NCBI GenBank assembly: GCA_009694305.1
Contig: SHVL01000007.1
Span: 1 to 60,563 of the forward strand
Length of the DNA: 60,563 bases
Source of the DNA: Thermoleophilia bacterium
GTDB taxonomy: Bacteria > Actinomycetota > Thermoleophilia > Gaiellales > Gaiellaceae
Direction of reading: 5' to 3'
Below the pieces are notes generated by a model. It made no database searches, was not told the origin of the DNA, and worked only from the letters and a program-made list of their open reading frames with translations. Position numbers and translations under genes: made by a program. Of this stretch, positions 35,203-44,151 are shown in pieces. Position 1 is the first letter of the stretch. Every line of letters begins with the position of its first letter.

Positions 35203-37461
35203 GTGGCAACGGTCGAGGAACCGCGGACATTCATCCGCCCGGACGGCAAGGAGAAGGTGACGGGCACCGGCCGCTACACGGCCGACCTCGTGCTGGCAGG
35301 AGAGCTCGTGGCGAAGTTCCGCTACGCCGACCACACGCACGCCCGGATCACCCGCATCGACGTGACAAAGGCACGCGCCCTGCCGGGCGTGCTCGCCGTC
35401 GTGACCCACGAGGACGTGCCGGATGTGCTCTACGGCGGAATGGTCAAGGACCGCCGCCTGTTTGCCAGGGACACCGTGCGCTTCGAGGGCGACGTCGTCG
35501 CGGCCGTCGCGGCGACGACCGCTGCGATCGCCGAACAGGCAGTGGCACTGATCGAGGTGGACTACGAGCCGCTCCCGGTCGTGACCGACTTCGAGGCGGC
35601 GCTCGCCGACGACTCGACCCTCGTCCATCCCGCGTGGGAAGAATACGAGGGCAACGAGTCGCTCGGCCGCCACCACAACACGGTCGGCTACACGGCGATC
35701 GTCAAGGGAGACGCCGACGCAGCCCTCGCGAGCGCAGACGTCGTCGTCAGGGGGCGCTACGTCACCGATCCCGTCCAGGGCGTCCCGATCGAGCCCCGTG
35801 CGGTGATTGCCCAGTGGCAGGGCGACAAGGTCACGGTGTGGACGTCAACCCAGGTGCCGTACGCAGCCCGCGGTGGTGTTGCCCACGTGCTGCAGATTCC
35901 CGAGTCCCATGTCCGCATCATCGTGCCGCTTCTCGGCGGTGGCTTCGGCGCCAAGTGCGACTTCCACTTCGAAGGCCATGTGGCGGCGCTCGCGCGGGCA
36001 GCACGCCGGCCGGTCAAGCTCGTCTTCTCGCGGCGCGAGGAGTTCTTCGCCGTCGGCCATCGTCGCGAGGGCATGGTGATCGAGTTCGAGAGCGGCGCCC
36101 GCTCCGACGGAACACTCCTCGCCCGCAAGGCTCGACTCGTGCTCGACAAGGGCGCCTACTGTGGTGAGGGCGGCTTCTTCTCGGAGATGGCGGCTATGCA
36201 TGCTCTCGGGCCGTACGAGCTCGAGAACGTCAACATCCAGTCGTCACTCGTCTACTCGAACAACCAGCCCTCGTCCTCGATCCGCGCCCCGACGGCGCCG
36301 CAGGTGTGCTGGGCACTCGAGCAGCACATGGACGAGCTCGCCGCCGCGCTCGGGATGGATCCGATCGACCTCCGCCGCAAGACGCTGATCGAGACCGGCT
36401 CCGTGACCGCGACCGGCCAGGTGCTCGAGCAGATAGCCATGAAGGAGACGCTCGAGAAGGCGGTCGAGCTGATCGGCTACGGGCAGGAGTTGCCCGAGGA
36501 CGAGGCGATCGGCGTCGCGGTCGGCTGGTGGCCCTGCTTTGCGGCGAACAGCGGTGCCTACGTGAAGTTGAACCCCGACGGTACCGGCACCATCATCACG
36601 GGCGCGCAGGAGAACGGCACCGGCTCGGTGATGGCGATGCCGACCTACGTGGCGGCGGAGCTCGGCATGCAGCCCGAGGACTTCTCGATGCTCTACCAGG
36701 ACACCGACGCAGCACCGTACGACATGGGCTCCTGCGGCTCGCAGACAACGTTCAACAGCGGGCGAGCGGTGATCGCCGCTGCCGTTGACCTTCGCGACCA
36801 GCTGCTCGACGCAGCCGCCGAGCAGCTCGAGGCCTCACGCGACGATCTCGAGCTCGTGAGCGGATCGATTCTCGTCAAGGGCTCGCCGGACAAGTCCGTG
36901 ACGATCGCGGAGCTCGCCGGAGAAGGGACGTTCCACGGCAAGGGCGCCGGCGAGGTGCCGTTTGCGCCAGAGGCTCTCGCCGAGGGGTGCGTCGGGCAAA
37001 GCGGCCTCGAGTCGTTCCACGCACCGCAGTTGATCGCGCACGCAGTGCGTGTCCGGGTCGATCGCGACACCGGCGTCGTACGGGTGCTGCAGGTTGCCGC
37101 CGCGCACGACTGCGGCGTGATCCTCAACCGGATGGGAGCAGACGGGCAGGTCTACGGCGGTGTCGTGATGGGCATCGGTCAGGCGCTCTCCGAGAGAACC
37201 CAGCTCGACGCAGAGGGACGCCACCTGAACGCACACCTCACCGACTACAAGCTCGTGACCGCGTCCGACGCACCGCAGATCGACATAGCGTGGATCGAGA
37301 CGGACACCCTGAACGCGGGCCCGAAGGGCTCCAAGGGTGTCGGCGAGCCACCGTGCGTGCCAACCGCAGGTGCGGTTGCGAATGCGATCGCCCGGGTGCT
37401 CGGGGCCCGGGTACACCAGTTGCCGATGACCCCCGAGCGGGTCTGGAAGGCGGGACAATGA
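35203..37461 (+). CDS. Molybdenum hydroxylase large (Mo-cofactor) subunit, xanthine dehydrogenase family
   Basis: 752 residues from GTG 35203, with AAGGAG at 35189-35194. The aldehyde oxidase a/b hammerhead domain is N-terminal (about 1-120). The Mo-binding domain follows with LLGGGFGAKCDFHFEG and, near the end, GSKGVGEPPCVPTAGAVANA, whose Glu is the expected catalytic base. The loop that reads AYXCSFR in true CO dehydrogenase is here SSIRAPTAPQ, so CO is not the substrate. Purines, aldehydes or N-heterocycles are possible. Gene order is large-medium-small, each junction an ATGA overlap. Confidence 0.87.
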   Translation: MATVEEPRTFIRPDGKEKVTGTGRYTADLVLAGELVAKFRYADHTHARITRIDVTKARALPGVLAVVTHEDVPDVLYGGMVKDRRLFARDTVRFEGDVVAAVAATTAAIAEQAVALIEVDYEPLPVVTDFEAALADDSTLVHPAWEEYEGNESLGRHHNTVGYTAIVKGDADAALASADVVVRGRYVTDPVQGVPIEPRAVIAQWQGDKVTVWTSTQVPYAARGGVAHVLQIPESHVRIIVPLLGGGFGAKCDFHFEGHVAALARAARRPVKLVFSRREEFFAVGHRREGMVIEFESGARSDGTLLARKARLVLDKGAYCGEGGFFSEMAAMHALGPYELENVNIQSSLVYSNNQPSSSIRAPTAPQVCWALEQHMDELAAALGMDPIDLRRKTLIETGSVTATGQVLEQIAMKETLEKAVELIGYGQELPEDEAIGVAVGWWPCFAANSGAYVKLNPDGTGTIITGAQENGTGSVMAMPTYVAAELGMQPEDFSMLYQDTDAAPYDMGSCGSQTTFNSGRAVIAAAVDLRDQLLDAAAEQLEASRDDLELVSGSILVKGSPDKSVTIAELAGEGTFHGKGAGEVPFAPEALAEGCVGQSGLESFHAPQLIAHAVRVRVDRDTGVVRVLQVAAAHDCGVILNRMGADGQVYGGVVMGIGQALSERTQLDAEGRHLNAHLTDYKLVTASDAPQIDIAWIETDTLNAGPKGSKGVGEPPCVPTAGAVANAIARVLGARVHQLPMTPERVWKAGQ

Positions 37462-38327
37462 GCATGCAGACGTTCACCACTGCCGCCACCGTCGAGGAGG
37501 CTGTCGCGGCGGTTGCCGCGGGTGCACGCCCCGTTGCGGGCGGCACCGACCTCGTCGTCGGGGCGCGTACCGGCAAGTCCACGATGCCGGGCAGCGTCGT
37601 CGCCATCCACCGCGTTGCGGAGCTTCGCGGCGTCGAGCCCCTCGCTGACGGAGGCCTGCGGCTCGGTTCACTTGCGAGCCATGCCGAGATCGCGGAGAGC
37701 GACGATGTCTGCGCGCGTTTCACGGCGCTCAGCGATGCCAGCGCAATCGTCGGCTCGCACGCGACCCGCGCGCAGGGCACGGTGGGCGGCAACCTGATGA
37801 ACGCCTCGCCCGCGATGGAGACCGGCGGGCCGCTCGTCTGCCTCGGCGCCACGGTGACCCTTCGCTCGCCCTCGGGCACCCGGTCGGTCGCCGTCGAGGA
37901 TCTGTGGACGGGGCCCGGCAAGACGACGGCTGCGCCCGACGAGCTCCTCGTCGGCGTCGAGGTTCCGGCACCGGCCGCAGGCACGGGAAGTGCCTATGTC
38001 CGGCTCGAGTACCGGCGACAGATGGAGATCGCCGTCGTCGGTGCGACGGCCGCAGTGACCGTCGTGGACGGTGTCGTCACGGCTGCACGGGTAGCGATGA
38101 CAGCTCTCTCCGCGACGATCAGGCGTGTGCCGGACGCGGAGGCCGCTCTCGTCGGCAGTGACGGCGGCAGCGCCGCAATCGAGAGTGCCGGAGCGGCCGT
38201 TGCCGCGGCCGCAACCCCGATCTCCGACGTGCGGGGATCGGCCGACTACCGGCGCGCGATGGCGGCAGTGATCGCCCGGCGCGCGATCAAAACGGCGCTC
38301 TCGCGCGCCCGAGGGGAGAACGCATGA
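37458..38327 (+). CDS. Molybdenum hydroxylase FAD (medium) subunit
   Basis: A 289-residue FAD-binding subunit (CoxM/XdhB type). It has the FAD pyrophosphate segment GARPVAGGTDLVVGARTGK at about residues 22-40 and the second FAD motif ATRAQGTVGGNLMNASP at about 102-118, followed by a C-terminal CO-dehydrogenase-flavoprotein domain. It relays electrons from the 2Fe-2S subunit to the final acceptor. ATG 37458 overlaps the large-subunit stop, and its own stop overlaps the small-subunit start (ATGA both times). Confidence 0.88.
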   Translation: MSMQTFTTAATVEEAVAAVAAGARPVAGGTDLVVGARTGKSTMPGSVVAIHRVAELRGVEPLADGGLRLGSLASHAEIAESDDVCARFTALSDASAIVGSHATRAQGTVGGNLMNASPAMETGGPLVCLGATVTLRSPSGTRSVAVEDLWTGPGKTTAAPDELLVGVEVPAPAAGTGSAYVRLEYRRQMEIAVVGATAAVTVVDGVVTAARVAMTALSATIRRVPDAEAALVGSDGGSAAIESAGAAVAAAATPISDVRGSADYRRAMAAVIARRAIKTALSRARGENA

Positions 38328-38788
38328 AGGTTGCAGCAACACTGAGCGTGAACGGCTTCGCCTACCCGGTCGAGCTCGACCCGGGCACGAACCTGCTCGC
38401 CGCCGTCCGCGACGTCATCGGCCTGACCGGGTCGAAGGAGGGCTGCGACGACTCCGAGTGCGGAGCCTGCATGATGCTGCTCGACGGCCAGCCCGTGAAC
38501 GCGTGCTCGTACCTCGCACTCCAGGCCGAGGGCAGCGAGATCACGACCGTCGAGGGCCTCGCCGACGGCGACACCCTGGCGCCGCTACAGGTGGCCTTCC
38601 TCGAGCTCGGTGGTGTCCAGTGCGGCTTCTGCACGCCGGGGATGCTCGTGTCGGCAACGGCGCTCCTCGCCGACAATCCGAGCCCGACCGAGGACGACGT
38701 GCGGATCGGGCTCTCCGGCAACCTCTGCCGCTGCACGGGCTACGACGGCATCGTCAAGGCCGTGCTGAGCGTGGCGGGGAGCTCGTAG
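38324..38788 (+). CDS. Molybdenum hydroxylase 2Fe-2S (small) subunit
   Basis: A 154-residue iron-sulfur subunit. The plant-type cluster cysteines are C41, C46, C49 and C61 (CDDSECGAC...C). The helical-domain cluster is C100-x2-C103 (CGFC) and C135-x-C137 (CRC). It carries electrons between the Mo site and FAD. It is the last gene of the L-M-S operon. The following 86 nt contain the start region of the VapBC-type locus and no obvious terminator. Confidence 0.92.
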   Translation: MKVAATLSVNGFAYPVELDPGTNLLAAVRDVIGLTGSKEGCDDSECGACMMLLDGQPVNACSYLALQAEGSEITTVEGLADGDTLAPLQVAFLELGGVQCGFCTPGMLVSATALLADNPSPTEDDVRIGLSGNLCRCTGYDGIVKAVLSVAGSS

Positions 38789-38843
38789 GCGCGTCCGGAC
38801 CGGTCTCGGCTCGTCCGGACGATAGACATACTGAATCGAAGAA

Positions 38844-38871
38844 GCTATCTCTTGGAGACAACGGAGATAGC
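38844..38871. promoter_or_regulatory. Inverted repeat ahead of vapB-like start (putative TA operator)
   Basis: GCTATCTC (38844-38851) and GAGATAGC (38864-38871) form a perfect 8-bp inverted repeat with a 12-nt spacer, ending 3 nt before the TTG at 38875. The right arm contains the Shine-Dalgarno GGAG (38863-38866). VapB-type antitoxins bind such dyads to autoregulate, so this is a likely operator. In RNA it could also hide the ribosome binding site. Confidence 0.6.
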
Positions 38872-38874
38872 ATA

Positions 38875-39393
38875 TTGACAACGACATCGCTCTCCATCGA
38901 TCGCGAGAAGGCCGACGCCGCCCTCACCGAGATCGTGAACATGGATCGGCGTCGGCGGCTGGTCGAGCGCGTTCGCAACAGCGAGCGGAGAATCGATACG
39001 AGCGCCTGGAATCGCAGCAACGCGAATCTGTCCGTCTCGTCGCACTGGACTGAGCTTGCGCTGTCGGGTCGAGTTGCGATCTGCCCGTCTGTCAGGCTCG
39101 AGCTCCTGATCTCGGCGCGCGGCCCCGGCGACTACGCCGCATTCGCGGACGAACTCGACGGCCTCCCGTCGTATCCGCTGAATCATCGAGTGACGAGCCG
39201 AGCCGAGGTTGTGCAAGGACTTCTCGCCGAACGGAGCCGGCACCGCGGCCCGACCGCTGTTGACCTGCTCGTCGCGGCGATCGCCGAAGCCAACGACAGT
39301 ACCCTGCTCCACTACGAACGGCACTTCGACGCAATCGCGCGTGTCACGGGTCAACCGGCCGAGTGGATCGCCCGGCGCGGGACGCTCGATTGA
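38875..39393 (+). CDS. VapB-VapC locus collapsed into one frame (PIN toxin with antitoxin remnant)
   Basis: 172 residues from TTG 38875 with GGAG 8 nt upstream. Residues 1-35 look like a ribbon-helix-helix VapB antitoxin (SLSIDREKADAA, then LTEIVNMDRRRRLVERVR), but the middle of the usual antitoxin is missing. Directly after it, RIDTSAWNRS is the start of a PIN-domain RNase without its own Met. PIN acidic residues are kept: Asp in IDTSAW, Glu in VRLELLIS, Asp in TAVDLLVAAIAE and Asp in YERHFDAIA. Both losses keep the frame. Either this is a decayed TA pair or a real fusion. An internal ATG at 38941 could give a near-normal toxin. VapC enzymes cleave RNA, often tRNA. Confidence 0.6.
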   Translation: MTTTSLSIDREKADAALTEIVNMDRRRRLVERVRNSERRIDTSAWNRSNANLSVSSHWTELALSGRVAICPSVRLELLISARGPGDYAAFADELDGLPSYPLNHRVTSRAEVVQGLLAERSRHRGPTAVDLLVAAIAEANDSTLLHYERHFDAIARVTGQPAEWIARRGTLD

Positions 39394-39464
39394 GGCCAAC
39401 GGATGTCAGGCCTCGTGGTGCCGCGGTGGTCGCTGCGTGATCGCGCGACCTGACACCCTGGCTT

Positions 39465-40085
39465 CTAACTGACGGCATAGACCCAGGCGCGCAGGCGTAC
39501 CTCGGGCGCGGTCTGCGGCATCGCCGCCACCTCCACCCCGCGCTCGGCGAGCGTCCAGGCGCCTTCCTCGTCGAGCTGCGCCGTCAACCCGGCGAACCCC
39601 GGCGGCGTCGCGTCGGAGCGAAGCGTGAAGATCACGTGCCCTCCCGCGCGCGTGATCCGCGTCAGCTCGCGCAGGCCCTCGGGCGGGGCATGCCCGGTCG
39701 TGAACACCCCGGAAGCGACCACCGCGTCGTAGGCGCCGTCCACGTAGTCCAGGGGGCCACCGAGCCTGCCTTCCCTGAGATTGCCGTAGACGCCCTTCTC
39801 CCGCGCGACCCCGAGCATCCCCGCCGAGAGATCCATCGCGTCGATGCGCGTGTAGCCGGCGTCACGAAGCCCGACGCCCAGCTGCCCCGTACCCGCCCCC
39901 GCGTCGAGGATCAGGGAGTCGCGCGCAACCCAGCGCCGTGTCACCTCGATGATCATCTCGGGGCCGAGCCAGGCCCAGCCGTCCCCGTCGTAGACGGAGG
40001 CGACCCGGTCGTACTCCGTTCGGAGCTCGTCGAGATTTCGTGCGCCGTAGACCCGCGACAGGTCGAAGGACAGTTCCTCGGTCAC
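39465..40085 (-). CDS. SAM-dependent class I methyltransferase, last gene of the choline/corrinoid operon
   Basis: A 206-residue Rossmann methyltransferase. Motif I is [13 protein letters not shown] (about residues 58-70), the acidic end of strand 2 is AMDLSAGML, and the N-terminus has the [13 protein letters not shown] block typical of Williams-Beuren-type / UbiE-like small-molecule methyltransferases. The start overlaps the betA stop by 4 nt, so it is co-translated with choline dehydrogenase. In an operon that removes methyl groups, a SAM-using enzyme is unexpected. It may remethylate an amine or balance H4folate-derived methyl, but the substrate is unknown. Confidence 0.82.
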   Translation of the reverse strand: MTEELSFDLSRVYGARNLDELRTEYDRVASVYDGDGWAWLGPEMIIEVTRRWVARDSLILDAGAGTGQLGVGLRDAGYTRIDAMDLSAGMLGVAREKGVYGNLREGRLGGPLDYVDGAYDAVVASGVFTTGHAPPEGLRELTRITRAGGHVIFTLRSDATPPGFAGLTAQLDEEGAWTLAERGVEVAAMPQTAPEVRLRAWVYAVS

Positions 40086-41728
40086 GGGACGTGGCGGTAG
40101 AAATCGACATCCAGGGCGGGCAGCGGCGTGTTCCCGAGAATCAGGTCGGCGGCCTTCTCCGCGACCATCATCGTGGGGGCGTAGATGTTGCCGTTCGTGA
40201 CGTAGGGAAACACGGATGCATCAACGACGCGGAGTCCGTCAACCCCTCGTACCCGCATCGTCGCCGGGTCGATCACCGACATCTCGTCCACACCGAGCCG
40301 GCACGTGCACGACGGGTGCAGCGCGGTCTCGGCATCACGAGCGACCCAGTCGATGATCTCGTCGTCGGTCGAGACCGCCGGCCCCGGCGAGATCTCGCCT
40401 GCGTTGAACGGCTCGAAGGCCGGCCGGGTGAGGATCGTTCGCGCCGAGTGCACGGCCTCGAGCCACTCGCGCCTGTCCTGCTCGGTCGAGAGGTAGTTGA
40501 ACCGCAGCGCGGGATGCACGCGCGGGTCCTTCGAGGTGATCTTCACCGTGCCCCTCGCGTCCGAGTACATCGGGCCGACGTGCACCTGGTAGCCGTGATC
40601 GGCTGCCGGCGACGAGCCGTCGTAGCGGATCGCGACGGGAAGGAAGTGATACATCAGGTTGGGGTAGGCGACCTCGTCGCCTCCCCGGATGAAGCCACCC
40701 GCCTCGAAATGGTTCGTCGCGCCGGGGCCCGAGCGGAGAAACAGCCATCGGAGACCGACCCAGGGCCGGTTGCGCCACTTCATCGCCGGGGCCACCGAGA
40801 CCGGCTGTTTCGAGGCGTACTGGATGTAGACCTCGAGATGATCCTGGAGGTGCTCGCCGACACCGGGAAGATCGGCAACGACACCGATGCCGAACGCCTC
40901 GAGTTCGCGCGCATTGCCGATACCCGAGAGCTGGAGAAGTTGCGGCGAGTTGATCGCGCCACCGCAGAGGATCACCTCGCGCGCCTCGATCCGCTTCGGG
41001 CCTCTCCTGCCTGCGACCTCGACCCCGACCGCCCTCGTGCCCTCGAAAAGCACACGATTCACGAAGGTGCGCGTCCGTACCTCGAGATTCGGGCGGTGCA
41101 TCACCGGATGGAGATACGCCCGCGCTGCACTGAGCCGACGCCCGCGATGGATGTTGCGGTCGAAGGCGGCGAAGCCCTCCTGCTTGTACCCGTTGACATC
41201 GTCGGTGAGTGGGTAGCCGGCCTCCTGGACCGCCTCGAAGAACGCCTGGAAGAGCGGGCTCGTCGCCGGGCCACGCTCGAGCACGAGCGGGCCGTCGCCA
41301 CCGCGGTAGTCGTCTGCGCCCGCGAGGCAGTTCTCCATCCGCTTGAAGTACGGGAGGCAGTGCGCGTAGTCCCAGGTGCCCATCCCCGCATCGGCGCCCC
41401 AGCGCTCGTAGTCGAGCGGGTTGCCGCGCTGGAAGATCATCCCGTTGATGCTCGAGGAGCCGCCGAGCACCTTGCCGCGGGCGTGATAGACCCTGCGACC
41501 GTTCATGTGCGGCTCGGGCTCCGACTCGTACTTCCAGTCGTAGAACCTGTTGCCGATCGGCGTCGCGAGCCCTGCCGGCATGTGGATGAAGATGTCCCAC
41601 CTCGAGTCAGGGCGCCCTGCCTCGAGCACGAGGACACGGTTCGCAGGATCGGCGCTGAGACGGTTGGCGAGCGCACACCCGGCGGAGCCGCCACCGACGA
41701 TCACGAAGTCGTAGGGGCGATCGCTCAC
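40082..41728 (-). CDS. betA: Choline dehydrogenase (GMC oxidoreductase)
   Basis: 548 residues, highly similar in layout to E. coli BetA. It has the FAD loop [16 protein letters not shown] at the N-terminus, then [20 protein letters not shown] (GMC signature 1) and [15 protein letters not shown] (signature 2). It keeps the BetA-specific [11 protein letters not shown]-like stretch (here [14 protein letters not shown]), with catalytic His 471 in AETALHPSC and Asn 514 in VTNGN. It oxidises choline to betaine aldehyde and onward. There is no betB nearby. It lies 30 nt after metF, the only open junction in the operon, and is coupled to the methyltransferase downstream. It is likely to supply glycine betaine to the corrinoid methyltransferase. 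Confidence 0.9.
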   Translation of the reverse strand: MSDRPYDFVIVGGGSAGCALANRLSADPANRVLVLEAGRPDSRWDIFIHMPAGLATPIGNRFYDWKYESEPEPHMNGRRVYHARGKVLGGSSSINGMIFQRGNPLDYERWGADAGMGTWDYAHCLPYFKRMENCLAGADDYRGGDGPLVLERGPATSPLFQAFFEAVQEAGYPLTDDVNGYKQEGFAAFDRNIHRGRRLSAARAYLHPVMHRPNLEVRTRTFVNRVLFEGTRAVGVEVAGRRGPKRIEAREVILCGGAINSPQLLQLSGIGNARELEAFGIGVVADLPGVGEHLQDHLEVYIQYASKQPVSVAPAMKWRNRPWVGLRWLFLRSGPGATNHFEAGGFIRGGDEVAYPNLMYHFLPVAIRYDGSSPAADHGYQVHVGPMYSDARGTVKITSKDPRVHPALRFNYLSTEQDRREWLEAVHSARTILTRPAFEPFNAGEISPGPAVSTDDEIIDWVARDAETALHPSCTCRLGVDEMSVIDPATMRVRGVDGLRVVDASVFPYVTNGNIYAPTMMVAEKAADLILGNTPLPALDVDFYRHVP

Positions 41729-41758
41729 AGCAGGAGCCTACTCCGATCCGGCATGCGT

Positions 41759-42613
41759 TCAGCGACCCGCGAGCTTCCGCTGACGCCATGCCTCGGTGTC
41801 GGCGAGGTCGTTGAAAGTGAAGATGTGGAAGCCGGCGATCTTCTGATCGGGGCCCGCGATGGCCGGAGCGAGACCCTGGATCAGCTTGTCCGGGCTGAAT
41901 CCGCCCGGCCGGAAGAAGCGGGTCACGAAGTCGTGATGCTTGCGCAGATACCGCACCGACTCACCGATCCCGATGCGTGTCGAGACGCGGAGGAGTCCGG
42001 CTCGCTGGACGGCGCCGGGAAGGCCCACGTAGACGGGAAGGTGGATGCCTCCCGCCCACACCTCATCGATCCAGCGCATCGTCACGGCGGGGTCGAAGCA
42101 GATCTGCGTCGCGATGTAATTCGCGTAGGGTGCCTTCTCGGCCATCGCGGCACGCACCGTCGCATCGTCGATCAGCGGATGGGTCTCGGGATAGCCGGTA
42201 ATCCCGATCCGCTCGAACGGATGGCCGATCTCGTGGAGGTCGCGCAGGAGCGCCGCCGCACCCTCATACGCTCCTGCGTCGTCGGCGTCGCCTGCAACGA
42301 CGAAAACGTCCCGCATGCCCAGGTCCGCAAAGCGCGCGACGATCTCGGCCAGGTGCGTACGGTCGCGCACGAGGCGTGCCGACAGGTGCGGCACGACCGC
42401 GTATCCCTCACGTATGAGGGTCTCGGCGAGCTCAAATGACGGCTCGAGACCTTTCGCGGGCGACACGGTCACGGTGAACTCGACGTCCTTCGGGACGAAC
42501 TCGAGCACCTGCTCCTCGACGCCCGCGAGTGGGATCACCTCGTAGCGTGAGCGCCGGATCAGGTCTGGCAGGCTCGGTGTGCCATCGAGTGCGGGCGCTG
42601 CCGCAGCCGTCAC
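41759..42613 (-). CDS. metF: Methylenetetrahydrofolate reductase (MetF-like, corrinoid-cluster subtype)
   Basis: 284 residues from GTG 42613, overlapping the MttB stop by 4 nt. It is a TIM-barrel MTHFR-type protein: VEFTVTVSPAKGLEP replaces the usual SFEFFPP opening. It is followed by VPHLSARLVRDR, RDVFVVAGDADDAGAYEGA and ITGYPETHPLIDD, and by an IATQICFDPAVTMRWIDEV block that matches the FAD/substrate face. In a demethylation pathway it would run from methyl-H4folate to methylene-H4folate, the reverse of the biosynthetic direction. That direction is inferred from context. The unusual N-terminus suggests a subtype adapted to this cluster. Confidence 0.88.
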   Translation of the reverse strand: MTAAAAPALDGTPSLPDLIRRSRYEVIPLAGVEEQVLEFVPKDVEFTVTVSPAKGLEPSFELAETLIREGYAVVPHLSARLVRDRTHLAEIVARFADLGMRDVFVVAGDADDAGAYEGAAALLRDLHEIGHPFERIGITGYPETHPLIDDATVRAAMAEKAPYANYIATQICFDPAVTMRWIDEVWAGGIHLPVYVGLPGAVQRAGLLRVSTRIGIGESVRYLRKHHDFVTRFFRPGGFSPDKLIQGLAPAIAGPDQKIAGFHIFTFNDLADTEAWRQRKLAGR

Positions 42614-44151
42614 GAGAACGAGTCCGGGAAGGAGTCCTTCTTGCGCTCGATGAACTCGAGCAGTTCCGCGTCAACGGCGTCGTCAATCGGAGGAGGCTCG
42701 TAGTCGGCGAGCATCTTCTTCCAGACCGCGTTGGCCCGCTGGTTCGCGTCCTTCGCACCCTCGAGGTCCCACTGCTCGAAGCTGCCGTTGTCAGCGTTCG
42801 ACGACCGCCAGAACGCGTCCTCGAAGTTCGCGAGTGTGTGCGGATGGCCGAGAAAGTGGACGCCCGGCTCGTTTGTCAGGAGCGCGTCGATCGCCTGGCC
42901 GTTCGGCGTCATGTCAACCCCCTTCGCGAAGGCGTGCCACGCCGCGGCCTGGTCAACGTCGAGGATGAACTTCTCGTACCCCATCGAGAGCCCGCCCTCG
43001 AGCCACCCGGCCGTGTGAAGCACGAAGTTGACGCCTGCAAGCATCGTTGGCTGCATCGTGTTCGCCGACTCGTAGGCCCCCTGCGCGTCCGCAATCTTCG
43101 ACGCGGTCAGGGCGCCGCCGGAGCGGAACGGGACGCCGAGCCGACGGGCGAGCGCCGCCATCACGTAGAGGATCAGCGCCGGCTCGGGTGTGCCGAACGT
43201 CGGTGCCCCCGACTGCATCGACATCGAGGACGCGAACGAGCCGAGGATCACCGGAGCGCCGGGACGGACGAGCTGGCAGAACGCCATCCCCGCGAGCGCC
43301 TCGGCAAGCGTCTGGGTCGCCGCGCCCACGACCGTGGCGGGGCTCATCGCACCCGCGAGGATGAACGGCGTGATCAGGACGCCCTGGTTCGCCTCGGCGT
43401 ACACTTTCGCCGCGCCGAGCATCGTCGAGTCCCAGACCAACGGCGAGTTGGCGTTCGCGAGCGAGACGATCGCCGTGTTCTCCTCGAGAAAGTCAGACCC
43501 GAAGAGGATCCGCGCCATCGCGACCGTGTCCTCGGCCCGGCTCGGGTGGGTGACCGAGCCCATGAACGCCTTGTCCGAATAGCGCATGTGCGCGTAGACC
43601 ATGTCGTAGTGCCGCTTGTTGACGGCGATGTCCACGGGTTCGCAGACGGTACCTCCCGAGTGGTGGAGAAACGGGGTCATGTAGGTCAGCTTGACGAAGT
43701 TGCGGAAGTCCTCGATCGTCCCGTAGCGGCGGCCGTTGTCGAGGTCGTAGACGAACGGCGACCCGTAGGCGGGTGCAAAGACCGTGTTCATCCCGCCGAT
43801 CTCGACGTTGTTCTCGGGGTTCCGCGCCACCTGCGTGAACTGCGCCGGCGCGCTCGCCTGTACGAGTTGGCGGGCGAGGCCACGGGGAAAGCGAACGCGC
43901 TCGCCGTCGATGTCGGCGCCGGCGTCCCGAAACAGGGTGAGTGCCTCGGGCGTGTCACGAAAGTCGATCCCGACCTGCTCGAGCACGGTGTCCGCGTTCT
44001 CCTCGATCAGGGACAGGTGCTCCTCCGACAGCACCTCGAAGGGGCTCATCTTCCTGGTGATGTACGGCACGCTGACGGCGTTCGAGATGGCGCGCGCGGC
44101 CTGTCGTGCGGCACGGCCACCACTCCGGCGGCCTCCGACTACCTCGGTCAT
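42610..44151 (-). CDS. MttB-superfamily corrinoid methyltransferase, non-pyrrolysine (putative glycine betaine methyltransferase)
   Basis: 513 residues from ATG 44151, with AAAGGAGA immediately upstream; the ATG overlaps the stop of the RamA-like gene. The family core is clear: SEEHLSLIEENADTVLEQVG, then MNTVFAPAYGSPFVYDLDN, AGAMSPATVVGAATQTLAEA and SGAPTFGTPEPAL. The frame has no in-frame TAG, so it is not a pyrrolysine trimethylamine methyltransferase. Non-Pyl members studied in bacteria demethylate glycine betaine or other quaternary amines and pass the methyl to a cognate corrinoid protein. BetA in the same operon favours glycine betaine. The substrate is inferred, not shown. Confidence 0.87.
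   Translation of the reverse strand: MTEVVGGRRSGGRAARQAARAISNAVSVPYITRKMSPFEVLSEEHLSLIEENADTVLEQVGIDFRDTPEALTLFRDAGADIDGERVRFPRGLARQLVQASAPAQFTQVARNPENNVEIGGMNTVFAPAYGSPFVYDLDNGRRYGTIEDFRNFVKLTYMTPFLHHSGGTVCEPVDIAVNKRHYDMVYAHMRYSDKAFMGSVTHPSRAEDTVAMARILFGSDFLEENTAIVSLANANSPLVWDSTMLGAAKVYAEANQGVLITPFILAGAMSPATVVGAATQTLAEALAGMAFCQLVRPGAPVILGSFASSMSMQSGAPTFGTPEPALILYVMAALARRLGVPFRSGGALTASKIADAQGAYESANTMQPTMLAGVNFVLHTAGWLEGGLSMGYEKFILDVDQAAAWHAFAKGVDMTPNGQAIDALLTNEPGVHFLGHPHTLANFEDAFWRSSNADNGSFEQWDLEGAKDANQRANAVWKKMLADYEPPPIDDAVDAELLEFIERKKDSFPDSFS

Noticed and set aside
35088-39418. A shared 14-nt string (GTCAGGCCTCGTGG) at 35088 and 39405 as a dispersed repeat
   Set aside because: A 14-mer pair is expected by chance in 60 kb of GC-rich DNA, and the flanks do not match.
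40040-42439. A 799-codon open frame on the plus strand across betA and metF
   Set aside because: It is an antisense shadow of GC-rich coding DNA. The minus-strand frames carry clear BetA and MetF motifs, while this one is Arg/His/Asp-rich with no domains.
42610-44151. Pyrrolysine-containing trimethylamine methyltransferase
   Set aside because: No in-frame TAG exists in the gene, and no pyrrolysine tRNA or synthetase is seen.
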